DNA from: Pseudomonadota bacterium
GTDB lineage: Bacteria > Pseudomonadota > Alphaproteobacteria > Rhizobiales > Methyloligellaceae
Length of the DNA stretch: 6,880 nucleotides
NCBI GenBank assembly: GCA_022567275.1
Contig: JADFHH010000091.1
Coordinates: 1-6,880 of the forward strand
Reading direction: 5' to 3'
The translations under genes and the position numbers were made by a program. The notes beneath the pieces are model-generated. The model was not told the DNA's origin and searched no databases. It was given only the letters and a program-made list of their open reading frames with translations. Shown one piece after another: positions 1-5,936 of the stretch (within the stretch, counting starts at the first letter, position 1; every line of letters begins with the position of its first letter).

Positions 1-312
1 CCATTGGGGCTCGGCGCGAAGCGGAAGACGGGTTGCTCGCTCATTGCTGTTTGTTTTATCCCGGCCTCTGTTGGGTGGCGCAGTTTATTTCGCTCGTAGT
101 TTTTTTCGCTCACGGCTATTCCGCTTCGCGCGCCCCCGCGGAGGCCCCGCCGAAGGAGCTTGTGAATTTTTCGACTACCTATAAATATGGTCCAAAATTT
201 GAAACATCTGAATCCAAAAAGCCTCTGAAAGATACGGTTTCTTGCGCTAATGGGTCTGAAATCGAACAAATATTGCGCATCGTCGCGAGCGCAGAGCTAC
301 TGGTGGATAAAT
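1..312. other. gene-poor flank of a mobile-element remnant
   Basis: I see no convincing gene in this stretch. The plus strand has an open frame of about 100 codons from 33, but its start (TTG) has no ribosome binding site. Its product is low-complexity and cysteine-rich at first, then switches composition where the AT-richer block begins near 170, and it runs into the antisense of a transposase remnant. The frame starting at base 1 stays open only to a TAG at 97-99 and could be the tail of a gene outside the window, but nothing in it is recognisable. The only clear structure is one arm (154-169) of an inverted repeat whose other arm lies at 309-324. Confidence 0.4.
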
Positions 313-324
313 TCACAAGCTCCT
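154..324. repeat. 16-bp perfect inverted repeat bounding an AT-richer 139-bp segment
   Basis: AGGAGCTTGTGAATTT at 154-169 is exactly complementary to AAATTCACAAGCTCCT at 309-324. The enclosed 139 bp are about 43% GC, clearly poorer than the neighbouring genes. A second 9-bp match lies outside the arms: GCCCCCGCG at 132-140 against its complement at 326-334. The two matches are separated by 13 bases on the left and 1 on the right, as if a longer repeat had acquired an indel. The right arm carries the TGA that ends the transposase remnant. The layout resembles a small terminal-inverted-repeat element or the scar of one. I see no convincing flanking target duplication, so a chance or recombination-made repeat remains possible. 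Confidence 0.5.
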
Positions 325-561
325 GCGCGGGGGCAGGCTCTTGACCAGCGGGAAACGCGCGGCCAGCGCCGCTTCAAAGGCGCGGTGATACGGGCCGGTT
401 GGCTCAAAAACAATGCGTGTAACCTGTGCTTTGGAAAGCCACCCAACCAGAGCGCGAAAGCCGCCCGGATCGTTGCTGAATTGGGCGCTAGCGCCATCGC
501 TCAGGCGGTGCACGTCCAAACTATCTTTCGAAATATCAACGCCAATGCTATGGTCTGTCAT
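313..561 (-). pseudogene. IS110-family transposase, N-terminal fragment
   Basis: This encodes 82 residues matching the start of IS110-family (DEDD, RuvC-like) transposases. The first catalytic Asp is D9 in GVDISKDSLDV. The typical FSNDPGGFRALVGWL follows at 28-42, and the glutamate motif VFEPTGPYHRAFE at 51-63 carries E53. Homology stops at about residue 74 (PLVK), followed by a short foreign tail PPRRSL and a TGA that lies inside the inverted repeat at 309-324. Intact members are roughly 300-400 residues. The last two catalytic Asp residues and the C-terminal Ser-containing Tnp20 domain are therefore missing, and the product cannot be an active recombinase. The ATG at 561 is the natural family start; GGAAGAAG just upstream is a plausible ribosome binding site. 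Confidence 0.85.
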
Positions 562-671
562 CTTCTTCCGTGTCCTATGCTTGTCATGCGAGGCAAATGC
601 TCGCGTATCCGTTCAGGCCTCATGGAAAAGACGGCGGTGATCCTACTCTAGAACGGTCCTTTGAAAGACCA
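562..671 (-). mobile_element. possible left-end noncoding region of the IS110 remnant
   Basis: In IS110-group elements the noncoding end upstream of the transposase encodes a structured bridge RNA (established for the family). Here the ~110 bases upstream of the fragment's start hold two small hairpins: GCGAG/CTCGC arms at 588-592 and 600-604, and GGTC/GACC arms at 656-659 and 668-671. I cannot identify the element's terminus or core dinucleotide, and no guide loops can be assigned from one sequence. The call rests mainly on position and on the known layout of the family. Confidence 0.3.
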
Positions 672-693
672 AGCTATTCACGATCCAACCGCC

Positions 694-730
694 GCCACCG
701 TCCGGCATAAATGCCGTGCCGGACGGTGGC
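694..730 (-). terminator. strong hairpin downstream of the MaoC-like gene
   Basis: GCCACCGTCCGGCA (694-707) pairs perfectly with TGCCGGACGGTGGC (717-730), giving a 14-bp GC-rich stem with a 9-base loop. It lies about 40 bases past the stop of the minus-strand MaoC-like gene, the usual place for a transcription terminator. Neither strand carries a proper T-tract after the stem. It may therefore act as an imperfect or rho-assisted terminator or an mRNA 3'-end stabiliser, and it also separates the gene from the IS110 debris. Confidence 0.5.
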
Positions 731-771
731 TCCCTTTCGCACAGAAGCCAAGAAAAGTCATAAGACAAGCA

Positions 772-1221
772 TTACGGGCGGTTCGGCACCAGAATCACGG
801 CCTCGCCGTCCAGCACAGTCTTACCATTCACCTGGCAGTTGCAAGCGAATATCGCGCGGCTCTTTTCCGGCAGCAGCATGGTGACGCGCGCGCTCGCGAC
901 AACTTCGTCATTGATTTTGACGGGCGCGCGGAAATTCAGGCTTTGCGAGATATAGATGCAGCCCGGTCCGGGCAATTTGGTGCCGAACACCATGGACAGC
1001 AGACTGGCCGTCAGGATGCCGTGGGCAATACGCTGCTTGAAAATTGTGCCGGCGGCGTATTCGTCACTCAGATGCAGCGGATTATGGTCGCCGGATATAT
1101 CCGCGAAGCACCGGATATCGTCATCGGTGATGCGTTTGGCATGGCTCGCTTCCATACCGACTTCCAGATCCTCGAAATAGTGGCCCTGGCATCCATTGGC
1201 GTTTGCCGCACCATTTTTCAT
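772..1221 (-). CDS. MaoC-family (R)-specific enoyl-CoA hydratase-like protein
   Basis: This is a 149-residue single hot-dog-fold hydratase of the MaoC/PhaJ type, about the usual length for PhaJ (~135-160). The catalytic motif FADISGDHNPLH (39-50) supplies the Asp/His pair D45 and H50, with the same spacing as in Aeromonas PhaJ. It is followed by the conserved AHGILTASLLS (66-76) and the PGPGCIYISQSLNFRAPV core strand (84-101). Such enzymes hydrate trans-2-enoyl-CoA to (R)-3-hydroxyacyl-CoA in the cytoplasm, which can feed PHA synthesis from beta-oxidation. Substrate range cannot be read from sequence, and other MaoC dehydratases (for example in acyl-CoA catabolism) remain possible. The ATG at 1221 has AAGGAG 7 bases upstream. 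It is preceded by a good promoter and appears monocistronic, with a hairpin after its stop. A PhaR regulator gene lies in the same window, which makes a PHA role attractive. Confidence 0.85.
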   Translation of the reverse strand: MKNGAANANGCQGHYFEDLEVGMEASHAKRITDDDIRCFADISGDHNPLHLSDEYAAGTIFKQRIAHGILTASLLSMVFGTKLPGPGCIYISQSLNFRAPVKINDEVVASARVTMLLPEKSRAIFACNCQVNGKTVLDGEAVILVPNRP

Positions 1222-1248
1222 ACGAGGACTCCTTTTGCGTGGCGATTA

Positions 1249-1259
1249 TTGCGCTGCAA
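1249..1259 (-). promoter_or_regulatory. TTGC-N3-GCAA dyad at the MaoC promoter start site
   Basis: The perfect dyad TTGC-GCT-GCAA overlaps the predicted transcription start of the MaoC-like gene, just downstream of its -10 element. A bound protein here would block initiation, so it is well placed as an operator. PhaR-type repressors are known to bind short TGC/GCA-containing dyads. The assignment to PhaR is inference from motif resemblance and from the phaR gene at 5981-6661. A second short dyad, CGGCA-AA-TGCCG (1272-1283), lies in the promoter spacer. Confidence 0.35.
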
Positions 1260-1286
1260 CATAGTCGAGGCCGGCAAATGCCGCAA
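1258..1286 (-). promoter_or_regulatory. sigma70-like promoter of the MaoC-like gene
   Basis: On the minus strand, TTGCGG (1281-1286) is followed after exactly 17 bases by TATGTT (1258-1263). Both hexamers are close to the housekeeping consensus and the spacing is ideal. The predicted start is near 1251, giving a leader of about 30 bases that contains the AAGGAG ribosome binding site at 1229-1234. Confidence 0.5.
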
Positions 1287-1343
1287 CTGCGATAAAGGCC
1301 CGGCAGGACGCGGTGTGCGGAAAAGTGCAGCAGTATTTCGAGG

Positions 1344-1358
1344 TTAACGCATTGTTCA
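1344..1358 (+). promoter_or_regulatory. CtrA-like site upstream of cheY
   Basis: TTAA-CGCATTG-TTCA matches the alphaproteobacterial CtrA recognition pattern TTAA-N7-TTAA at seven of eight fixed bases. It lies about 145 bases before the cheY start. CtrA often controls motility and chemotaxis genes in this class. An isolated near-match in a 280-base intergenic region can occur by chance, and I found no well-formed promoter hexamers placed to fit it. Confidence 0.25.
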
Positions 1359-1500
1359 ATTCCGCAGCCTATTGTTCCCTTTGTGAGGTTGCACCAGCAC
1401 ACGCGCCCGGGTCGTTTTTGCGGCTGCTCGCCTGTCTGCTGCGCCATGGATGGAAACAGGTTTGACTCAGAGTTTGCCCGATAGGGGGATGGAGAATGTT

Positions 1501-1884
1501 ATGGCGGTAAATCTTTCAACTCCGGTACTGATCGTCGATGATTACAAGACGATGATCCGCATTATCCGCAATTTAATGAAACAGCTTGGTTTTACCGATG
1601 TCGACGATGCCGCCGATGGTACCGAGGCGTTGGGTAAAATGCGCCAGAAGAGCTACGGCCTGATCATCTCGGACTGGAATATGGAACCCATGACCGGGTA
1701 CGAGCTTCTGAAGGAAGTACGGACCGATGAGGTTCTGGCCCGGACGCCATTCATTATGGTGACGGCAGAGTCCAAGACGGAGAATGTCATCGCAGCCAAG
1801 AGGGCCGGTGTGAACAACTACATCGTCAAACCGTTCAACGCTGCAACCTTGAAATCCAAGATCGACTCCGTTTTCGGCGAGTAG
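1501..1884 (+). CDS. cheY: chemotaxis response regulator CheY
   Basis: This is a single-domain receiver of 127 residues, the usual CheY length, with no output domain. All signature residues are present: the acidic pair D13/D14 (LIVDDYKTM), phospho-acceptor D58 (IISDWNMEPMTG), the switch residues T88 (VTAES) and Y107 (NNYIVKPF), and K110 before the cis-Pro. W59 after the Asp and the NMEPMTGYELL loop match flagellar CheY proteins. Phosphorylated CheY binds FliM in the flagellar switch and changes rotation. The ATG at 1501 is chosen because MAVNLSTPVLIVDD is a normal CheY N-terminus and GGAG lies 6 bases upstream; the frame stays open further upstream, but that extension is not domain-like. cheZ follows 92 bases downstream on the same strand, separated by a long hairpin. 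No histidine kinase CheA is in the window, so the input must be encoded elsewhere. Confidence 0.93.
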   Translation: MAVNLSTPVLIVDDYKTMIRIIRNLMKQLGFTDVDDAADGTEALGKMRQKSYGLIISDWNMEPMTGYELLKEVRTDEVLARTPFIMVTAESKTENVIAAKRAGVNNYIVKPFNAATLKSKIDSVFGE

Positions 1885-1894
1885 GATCACCTCA

Positions 1895-1951
1895 GGGACC
1901 TCGTACAGATGCGCCGCCCGTCCGCGGCGCGGCGCATCTGTACGAGGTTCC
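1895..1951 (+). promoter_or_regulatory. 23-bp hairpin between cheY and cheZ
   Basis: ACCTCGTACAGATGCGCCGC (1898-1917) and GCGGCGCATCTGTACGAGGT (1929-1948) are exactly complementary. Three more pairs, including one G-U, extend the stem to 1895/1951, and the loop is 11 bases. No T-run follows, so it is not a standard intrinsic terminator. It begins 10 bases after the cheY stop and ends 10 bases before the GGGGA that probably serves as the cheZ ribosome binding site. In RNA it could protect the cheY 3' end, give partial read-through, or lower cheZ expression relative to cheY. It could also be a mobile palindromic repeat. Confidence 0.7.
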
Positions 1952-1976
1952 GGGCCAATACGGGGATTCTTTACGC

Positions 1977-2612
1977 ATGGCTGCACCCAAGCATGCGGCA
2001 ATACGCAAAGCCGCGAATAACCTGCGCAAAAAAGGCGATATTTCTCTGGTCGACGTTTTGACGCTGGCCGAGGCCTCTATTCACTCGATGAAAACCTTCA
2101 TCGATAGTCTGGACTCGTCAATCTATAAGGAATTTCGCGAGATCGCGGACTATATTCAAAAGACCAAACAGGAGATTGGCCACTTGCAGGCCCATGATCT
2201 GAAATCGAAACATATTCCCGAAGCGGGTCATGAATTGAGCGTTGTGGTCACGACGACGGAAGAGGCGACCACAAAGATCATGGAGTGCGCGGAAGAAATT
2301 CTGGACGCCGATACCAGCGATGTGAAAGCTTATAAGGAGCTGGTCGACGGCAAGGTCATGGAAATATTCGAGGCCTGTTCATTCCAGGATCTGACCGGAC
2401 AACGCATCTCCAAGGTGATCGAAACTCTGGAGCATATCGAAACCCGCGTGGGCCGGTTCGCCTCGGCCATCGGCGCAGATGACAGCAAGGGACCGGTTTC
2501 AGAGAAAGAAGCAAAACGCAACAAACGCAAGAAAGACCTGATTCTCAATGGGCCGGCTCTGCAAGGCCAGGGTGTCAGCCAGGACGAAATCGACGCACTT
2601 CTCAATTTCTGA
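1977..2612 (+). CDS. cheZ: protein phosphatase CheZ
   Basis: This 211-residue, largely helical protein is about the length of E. coli CheZ (214). The signature ACSFQDLTGQRISKVIETLEHIE (133-155) contains D138 and Q142, matching E. coli D143 and Q147; the Gln positions water for CheY-P dephosphorylation. The preceding EEATTKIMECAEEIL (95-109) belongs to the long helical hairpin that dimerises. A Lys-rich linker (171-188) leads to the C-terminal peptide SQDEIDALLNF (201-211), the CheY-binding tail. Its partner is encoded directly upstream, giving a CheY/phosphatase module. The ATG at 1977 has only a weak GGGGA 10 bases upstream, so translation may be modest or influenced by the upstream hairpin. 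The gene ends 18 bases from the stop of the converging HAD gene, with no obvious terminator between. Confidence 0.93.
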   Translation: MAAPKHAAIRKAANNLRKKGDISLVDVLTLAEASIHSMKTFIDSLDSSIYKEFREIADYIQKTKQEIGHLQAHDLKSKHIPEAGHELSVVVTTTEEATTKIMECAEEILDADTSDVKAYKELVDGKVMEIFEACSFQDLTGQRISKVIETLEHIETRVGRFASAIGADDSKGPVSEKEAKRNKRKKDLILNGPALQGQGVSQDEIDALLNF

Positions 2613-2630
2613 AATTAAGGATCGTAATAT

Positions 2631-3533
2631 CTACCACATCAAGCGCTTCTGCGCGGCGACCGGCTTGATGACGCTTTCGGAAAACAGGGCGTTGAGCGTA
2701 TCCGCATCCAGCGGCGCGTCATTGCTCGCGCCATCGAAGTGCAGCGCGCTGGCGATGAAAAGGGCGTCCAGACCGGCCGCGGCGGCGCCCGCCATATCGG
2801 TCTTTACCCCATCGCCAATGCACAGGATATTCGCACGCTCCACCGCGGCGCCTTTTATCTCCGCGATGCAGGCAAGGGCCATGTCATAAATCGGCTTGTG
2901 CGGCTTGCCGGTGTAAATGACTTTCCCGCCGAGTTTTTCATAGGCCGCCGCCAATGCACCGGCGCAATAAATCAGCCTATCGCCCTTCTCCACCATCAAA
3001 TCGGGATTGGCGCATATCATCGGCAAATCCCGCGACCTCATCCGCGCAAGCAGCTCGGCATAATCGTCCGGTGTTTCACGCATATCGTCATAAAGCCCTG
3101 AACACAAAACATATTCAGCCCCCTCGACATCATCCAGTTTCACATCCAGCCCCTCGATGAGGGGCTTGTCGCGCTCCGGGCCGAGATGAAATACGCGCTC
3201 TCCGGGCCTTTGCGCCACCACATTTCTGGTCGTATCGCCAGACGTCACGATGGCGTCGTAGCAGTTAGCGGGCACGCCAATGTGAGCGAGTTGCGCTTCA
3301 ACCATGCCGCACGGACGTGGCGAATTGGAAATCAGAACCACGATGCCGCGCGCCTCACGGAAGCGCCGGCAGGAATCCACAGCGCCAGGAGACGGGCGCT
3401 CGCCGTTATGCAGCACGCCCCAGATGTCGCCCAGCCAGGCGTCATACCCGCCCGCCAGAGTGGCGATTGAGGAAAGCACAGGGATTTTCTGCTGTATACG
3501 GGGGTCCTGAATCTCAACAGACCCCACAGTCAA
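2631..3533 (-). CDS. HAD-superfamily class IIA hydrolase (TIGR01459-like)
   Basis: This 300-residue cytoplasmic hydrolase is related to NagD-type phosphatases. Motif I is DAWLGDIWGVLHNG (31-44) with nucleophile D36. The second Asp of the usual DxD is replaced by W38. Motif II is LISNS (67-71, S69). Motif III is YTGKPHKPIYD (207-217) with K210 and the typical class IIA GKP. Motif IV is CIGDGVKTDMAGA (238-250) with D241 and D246. The cap domain lies between motifs II and III, as in class IIA. The natural substrate of this subfamily is not established to my knowledge. The frame opens at TTG (3531-3533), sharing TTGA with the stop of the upstream tipF-like gene, which suggests translational coupling. 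GTG at 3525-3527 is an alternative, and no ATG is available before motif I. I see no strong ribosome binding site for either. Confidence 0.88.
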   Translation of the reverse strand: MTVGSVEIQDPRIQQKIPVLSSIATLAGGYDAWLGDIWGVLHNGERPSPGAVDSCRRFREARGIVVLISNSPRPCGMVEAQLAHIGVPANCYDAIVTSGDTTRNVVAQRPGERVFHLGPERDKPLIEGLDVKLDDVEGAEYVLCSGLYDDMRETPDDYAELLARMRSRDLPMICANPDLMVEKGDRLIYCAGALAAAYEKLGGKVIYTGKPHKPIYDMALACIAEIKGAAVERANILCIGDGVKTDMAGAAAAGLDALFIASALHFDGASNDAPLDADTLNALFSESVIKPVAAQKRLMW

Positions 3534-5110
3534 GCGGCGGCTTCATCGCCGGTACGGAACAGCTCGGGCCGGATGGGCCTCGGCTCGGAGAACACAAAGC
3601 CCTGACCGAGCTTGGCGTTAAAATCCATAACACTCGCCAAATCACGTTCGTCTTCGATCTTGGTGACAATCAACGCAATGCCAAACCGTAACAGATAAGA
3701 GCGGATGTCGGCGGCATGGATTTGCGCGTTGGCTTCGCTCATGCCGCGCAGCAGCACATCGGCATCGATTTTTATGAAACGAAAGCCTTGCTCCTGCATC
3801 GCCTGAAAGTCGAGATCGAGATTGGCGACCTGATCCAGGGAAAAGCGGAAACCCAAAGAAGAGAGCGCGGACAGGCTTTCTTCCTCGGCCATGCCACATT
3901 GCTCAATCATGGGTTGAGAGAATTCAAAATACATGCTCTCGGACAAGGTCTGGTTCTGTTCCATGAAGGAAATGAATTCGGGGAAAAATTCCGGATCGAG
4001 CAGCGAGTGGGCCGAGATATTACAGAACATACCGCGCGCGGAGCTGCGCTTCTCCAGTCTGCGCAGAACCTGGACGCTGCGATACAGCATGACATTGTCG
4101 ATCACCGACATGATGCCGGCGGACTCCGCGAGGGAGATATAATCCTTCGGCAGCATAAGATCGCCCGACTCATTGCGCAGCCGCGTAAAGGCCTCATAGT
4201 AGCGCACCCGGCGTTGAGGCAGCGTCATGACCGGTTGCAGAAAAAGCTCGATCCGGTTGCTCTCGATCGACTGGCGCATTTCATCGAGCATTGGCAGCTC
4301 TTCAATCGGCGGCTCGAGCGTCGCCGGCTCCTGCTCTTTCTCGTCCTCGCTTACCGTGACTTGCAGTTGTGAAACCTCTTCGGCTGTTTCCTGCATCTCC
4401 TGCTCATCAGGAACCTGCGGGACATCATCGCCCGCGGGGTCCGCGAGATCGCTGTCTTCAGGCTCCGGTTGCGTCAATTCGCTGTCTTCGGGCGCCGGCA
4501 ACACCTGTCTGGGCCGGCTTGCAATCGCCGCGCGCTGGCTATTGGCGACATTCTCCGCCAATTGCTTGACCAGCGTCTCGATCATCTGAAGCTCCGCCCT
4601 CAACTCTTCATAGCGTTCCCTGGACTCCACCTGTAACTGGGCTCTAAGGGCATCCGGCCGGGCGTCGATACGATCGACCTCCGCCGTCAGGCGTCTGATT
4701 CGCGACGGTTCAATATCGGAGTGATCGCGCCGCAGCCGCGAAATTTCGACATTCAGCTGATCGATGTGCTCCGCCATGGTATCGAACTGCTCGATTTTTT
4801 CCGACAATTGCGCAATGTTCTCGCCCGTGCCGCTTGAGCCCGGCGCGTCCTGGGCCGCCGCCTCGATCTCGTCAAGCCTTGCCACCGCATGGGCCACGCG
4901 CTGCGAACCGGCAAAAGCTGCTTGCGCGCAAATCATGATGAGAAAAAGAGTCACCCCGGCAATCAGCGAAGAAACCGGCCCGAACCCGCCCTGCAGGTAA
5001 AGCCCGGCTGCAAACGCCGTCGCGGAAAGCGCCATAGCGCAAAGCACGGCTATCTCGACGAGAGTGCGCTTAAGACGGTTTGGACGTATGTTACTCTGCT
5101 GTCTTGGCAT
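3530..5110 (-). CDS. tipF: TipF-like membrane protein with coiled coil and degenerate EAL domain
   Basis: This is 526 residues from the ATG at 5110. A basic N-terminus (MPRQQSNIRPNRLKR) precedes two hydrophobic segments (about 17-38 and 44-66). A long charged coiled coil follows (about 70-195), then an acidic Pro/Glu-rich linker (200-275) and an EAL domain (277-520). This architecture matches Caulobacter TipF, a polar c-di-GMP-binding protein needed for flagellum assembly and placement. EAL residues: E306 (EAF in place of EAL), N364, E396 (FEFSQ), D426, K447 (FIKID) and E486 are kept. The DD pair reads DQ (426-427), and the first Glu of the usual AEGVE loop is K484. Phosphodiesterase activity is therefore doubtful, and a c-di-GMP sensor role is more likely. 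The frame extends to an ATG at 5146, but that codon overlaps a candidate -10 element and neither start has a good ribosome binding site. The HAD gene follows with overlapping stop/start codons. Confidence 0.8.
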   Translation of the reverse strand: MPRQQSNIRPNRLKRTLVEIAVLCAMALSATAFAAGLYLQGGFGPVSSLIAGVTLFLIMICAQAAFAGSQRVAHAVARLDEIEAAAQDAPGSSGTGENIAQLSEKIEQFDTMAEHIDQLNVEISRLRRDHSDIEPSRIRRLTAEVDRIDARPDALRAQLQVESRERYEELRAELQMIETLVKQLAENVANSQRAAIASRPRQVLPAPEDSELTQPEPEDSDLADPAGDDVPQVPDEQEMQETAEEVSQLQVTVSEDEKEQEPATLEPPIEELPMLDEMRQSIESNRIELFLQPVMTLPQRRVRYYEAFTRLRNESGDLMLPKDYISLAESAGIMSVIDNVMLYRSVQVLRRLEKRSSARGMFCNISAHSLLDPEFFPEFISFMEQNQTLSESMYFEFSQPMIEQCGMAEEESLSALSSLGFRFSLDQVANLDLDFQAMQEQGFRFIKIDADVLLRGMSEANAQIHAADIRSYLLRFGIALIVTKIEDERDLASVMDFNAKLGQGFVFSEPRPIRPELFRTGDEAAA

Positions 5111-5141
5111 ATACACCGAATCGGTTATCAACACTTCGGGT

Positions 5142-5170
5142 ATCATCTATGAGTCGCTTGCGCGGGGCAA
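5142..5170 (-). promoter_or_regulatory. weak candidate promoter of the tipF-like gene
   Basis: On the minus strand, TTGCCC (5165-5170) is separated by 17 bases from GATGAT (5142-5147). Each hexamer matches the consensus at four of six positions. If real, transcription would begin near 5135 and make the ATG at 5110 the first usable ATG. The divergent 192-base region it shares with the cytochrome gene shows no better promoter on either strand. Confidence 0.25.
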
Positions 5171-5338
5171 CACTCATATTGCCGGCCGTCCAAACGGAAC
5201 TTTTCAACCAGAAGCCAATACACGCAGCCTCACGCCGGTTCACGGTGTTGTGCTTAAAGGTGACGTGGAGAGACGGTTCGAAGCGCGTATCTTCCATCCC
5301 CTCAACAAGTTTAATCCATGCCTGAGAGGAATTTTTAA

Positions 5339-5905
5339 ATGTCGACATATCGAAAATTTTTCTCCGCCGGTATCGCCGCCGCCGCCACGGGCGTCATCGC
5401 CGTTGGTCTCACTTTTGGCACAGCCCACAGCCAGATGAAACCGTGCTGTGACGACGCCAGCGTCAATTATTCGAAGGATTTGTGGTCCGCGCTCGTCAAG
5501 GCCGGACTGGCCGGCTCCGGCGCAAAAGCCGACAAGCCATACACGGGCCAGGCGCCGCATGGCGCGATTCTCGAGACCATTACCTCTGAAGTCAGCGTCG
5601 GCGGTCACCAGGGCAAAGTCGTGGTGAAGCGCAACTATGGCGGCGATGGCGTCTCCATCGATAGCGTCATGGGCGACCGCGGCAAGTTTCTTAAAGCCGT
5701 TACGGTCATGTTCAAGCGCGAAAAGGGCTACGACGCCGACAACAATGACTGGTTCTGGGCCAAGTACAAGGCCGATGGATCGCTGCACACCAACCCGAAG
5801 GGCTTGATGCTCGCCGGCCGCGTGATGAAGGGCGCCGACAAGGGCTGCATCGCCTGCCATTCCGCCGTGAAAGACAAGGATTACCTGTTCGGCAAGCAGA
5901 ATTAG
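5339..5905 (+). CDS. secreted monohaem cytochrome, P460 family
   Basis: This 188-residue protein begins with an export signal: MSTYRKFF, then a hydrophobic stretch 9-28, with likely cleavage after AHS (29-31). It ends with the haem-binding motif C170-I-A-C173-H174, close to the C-terminus as in cytochrome P460 and c'-beta proteins. Family hallmarks are APHGAILET (72-80), KVVVKRNY (93-100), AVTVMFKREKGYD (120-132) and DWFWAKYKADGS (137-148). It should be a periplasmic c-type cytochrome. P460 members oxidise hydroxylamine or bind NO, but many related proteins have no known role, and I cannot place the Lys that cross-links the haem in true P460. The mature protein also starts with an extra C36-C37 pair. 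The ATG has AGAGGA 8 bases upstream. The gene stands alone, with a strong terminator 31 bases after its stop. Confidence 0.87.
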   Translation: MSTYRKFFSAGIAAAATGVIAVGLTFGTAHSQMKPCCDDASVNYSKDLWSALVKAGLAGSGAKADKPYTGQAPHGAILETITSEVSVGGHQGKVVVKRNYGGDGVSIDSVMGDRGKFLKAVTVMFKREKGYDADNNDWFWAKYKADGSLHTNPKGLMLAGRVMKGADKGCIACHSAVKDKDYLFGKQN

Positions 5906-5936
5906 GCTCCACTCCCTAAAGACGAACTTTAACTTA

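Noticed and set aside
302..311. DnaA-box-like TTATCCACC on the minus strand
   Set aside because: It is a single site with a mismatch, no cluster and no AT-rich unwinding region, so there is no origin signal.
33..344. Plus-strand open frame of about 103 codons at the left edge
   Set aside because: It has a TTG start with no ribosome binding site, abrupt composition changes and overlap with the antisense of a clear transposase fragment; no recognisable motif.
661..1347. Long plus-strand open frame across the MaoC-like gene
   Set aside because: It is antisense to a well-supported MaoC gene with catalytic motif, ribosome binding site and promoter; the product has no family features.
3142..3163. 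Short palindrome CCCCTC/GAGGGG inside the HAD gene
   Set aside because: It lies within conserved coding sequence, is short, and has no sign of a regulatory role.
5191..5222. GGAAC motif as an EcfG-type stress promoter for the cytochrome gene
   Set aside because: No CGTT-like -10 element occurs at the required spacing.
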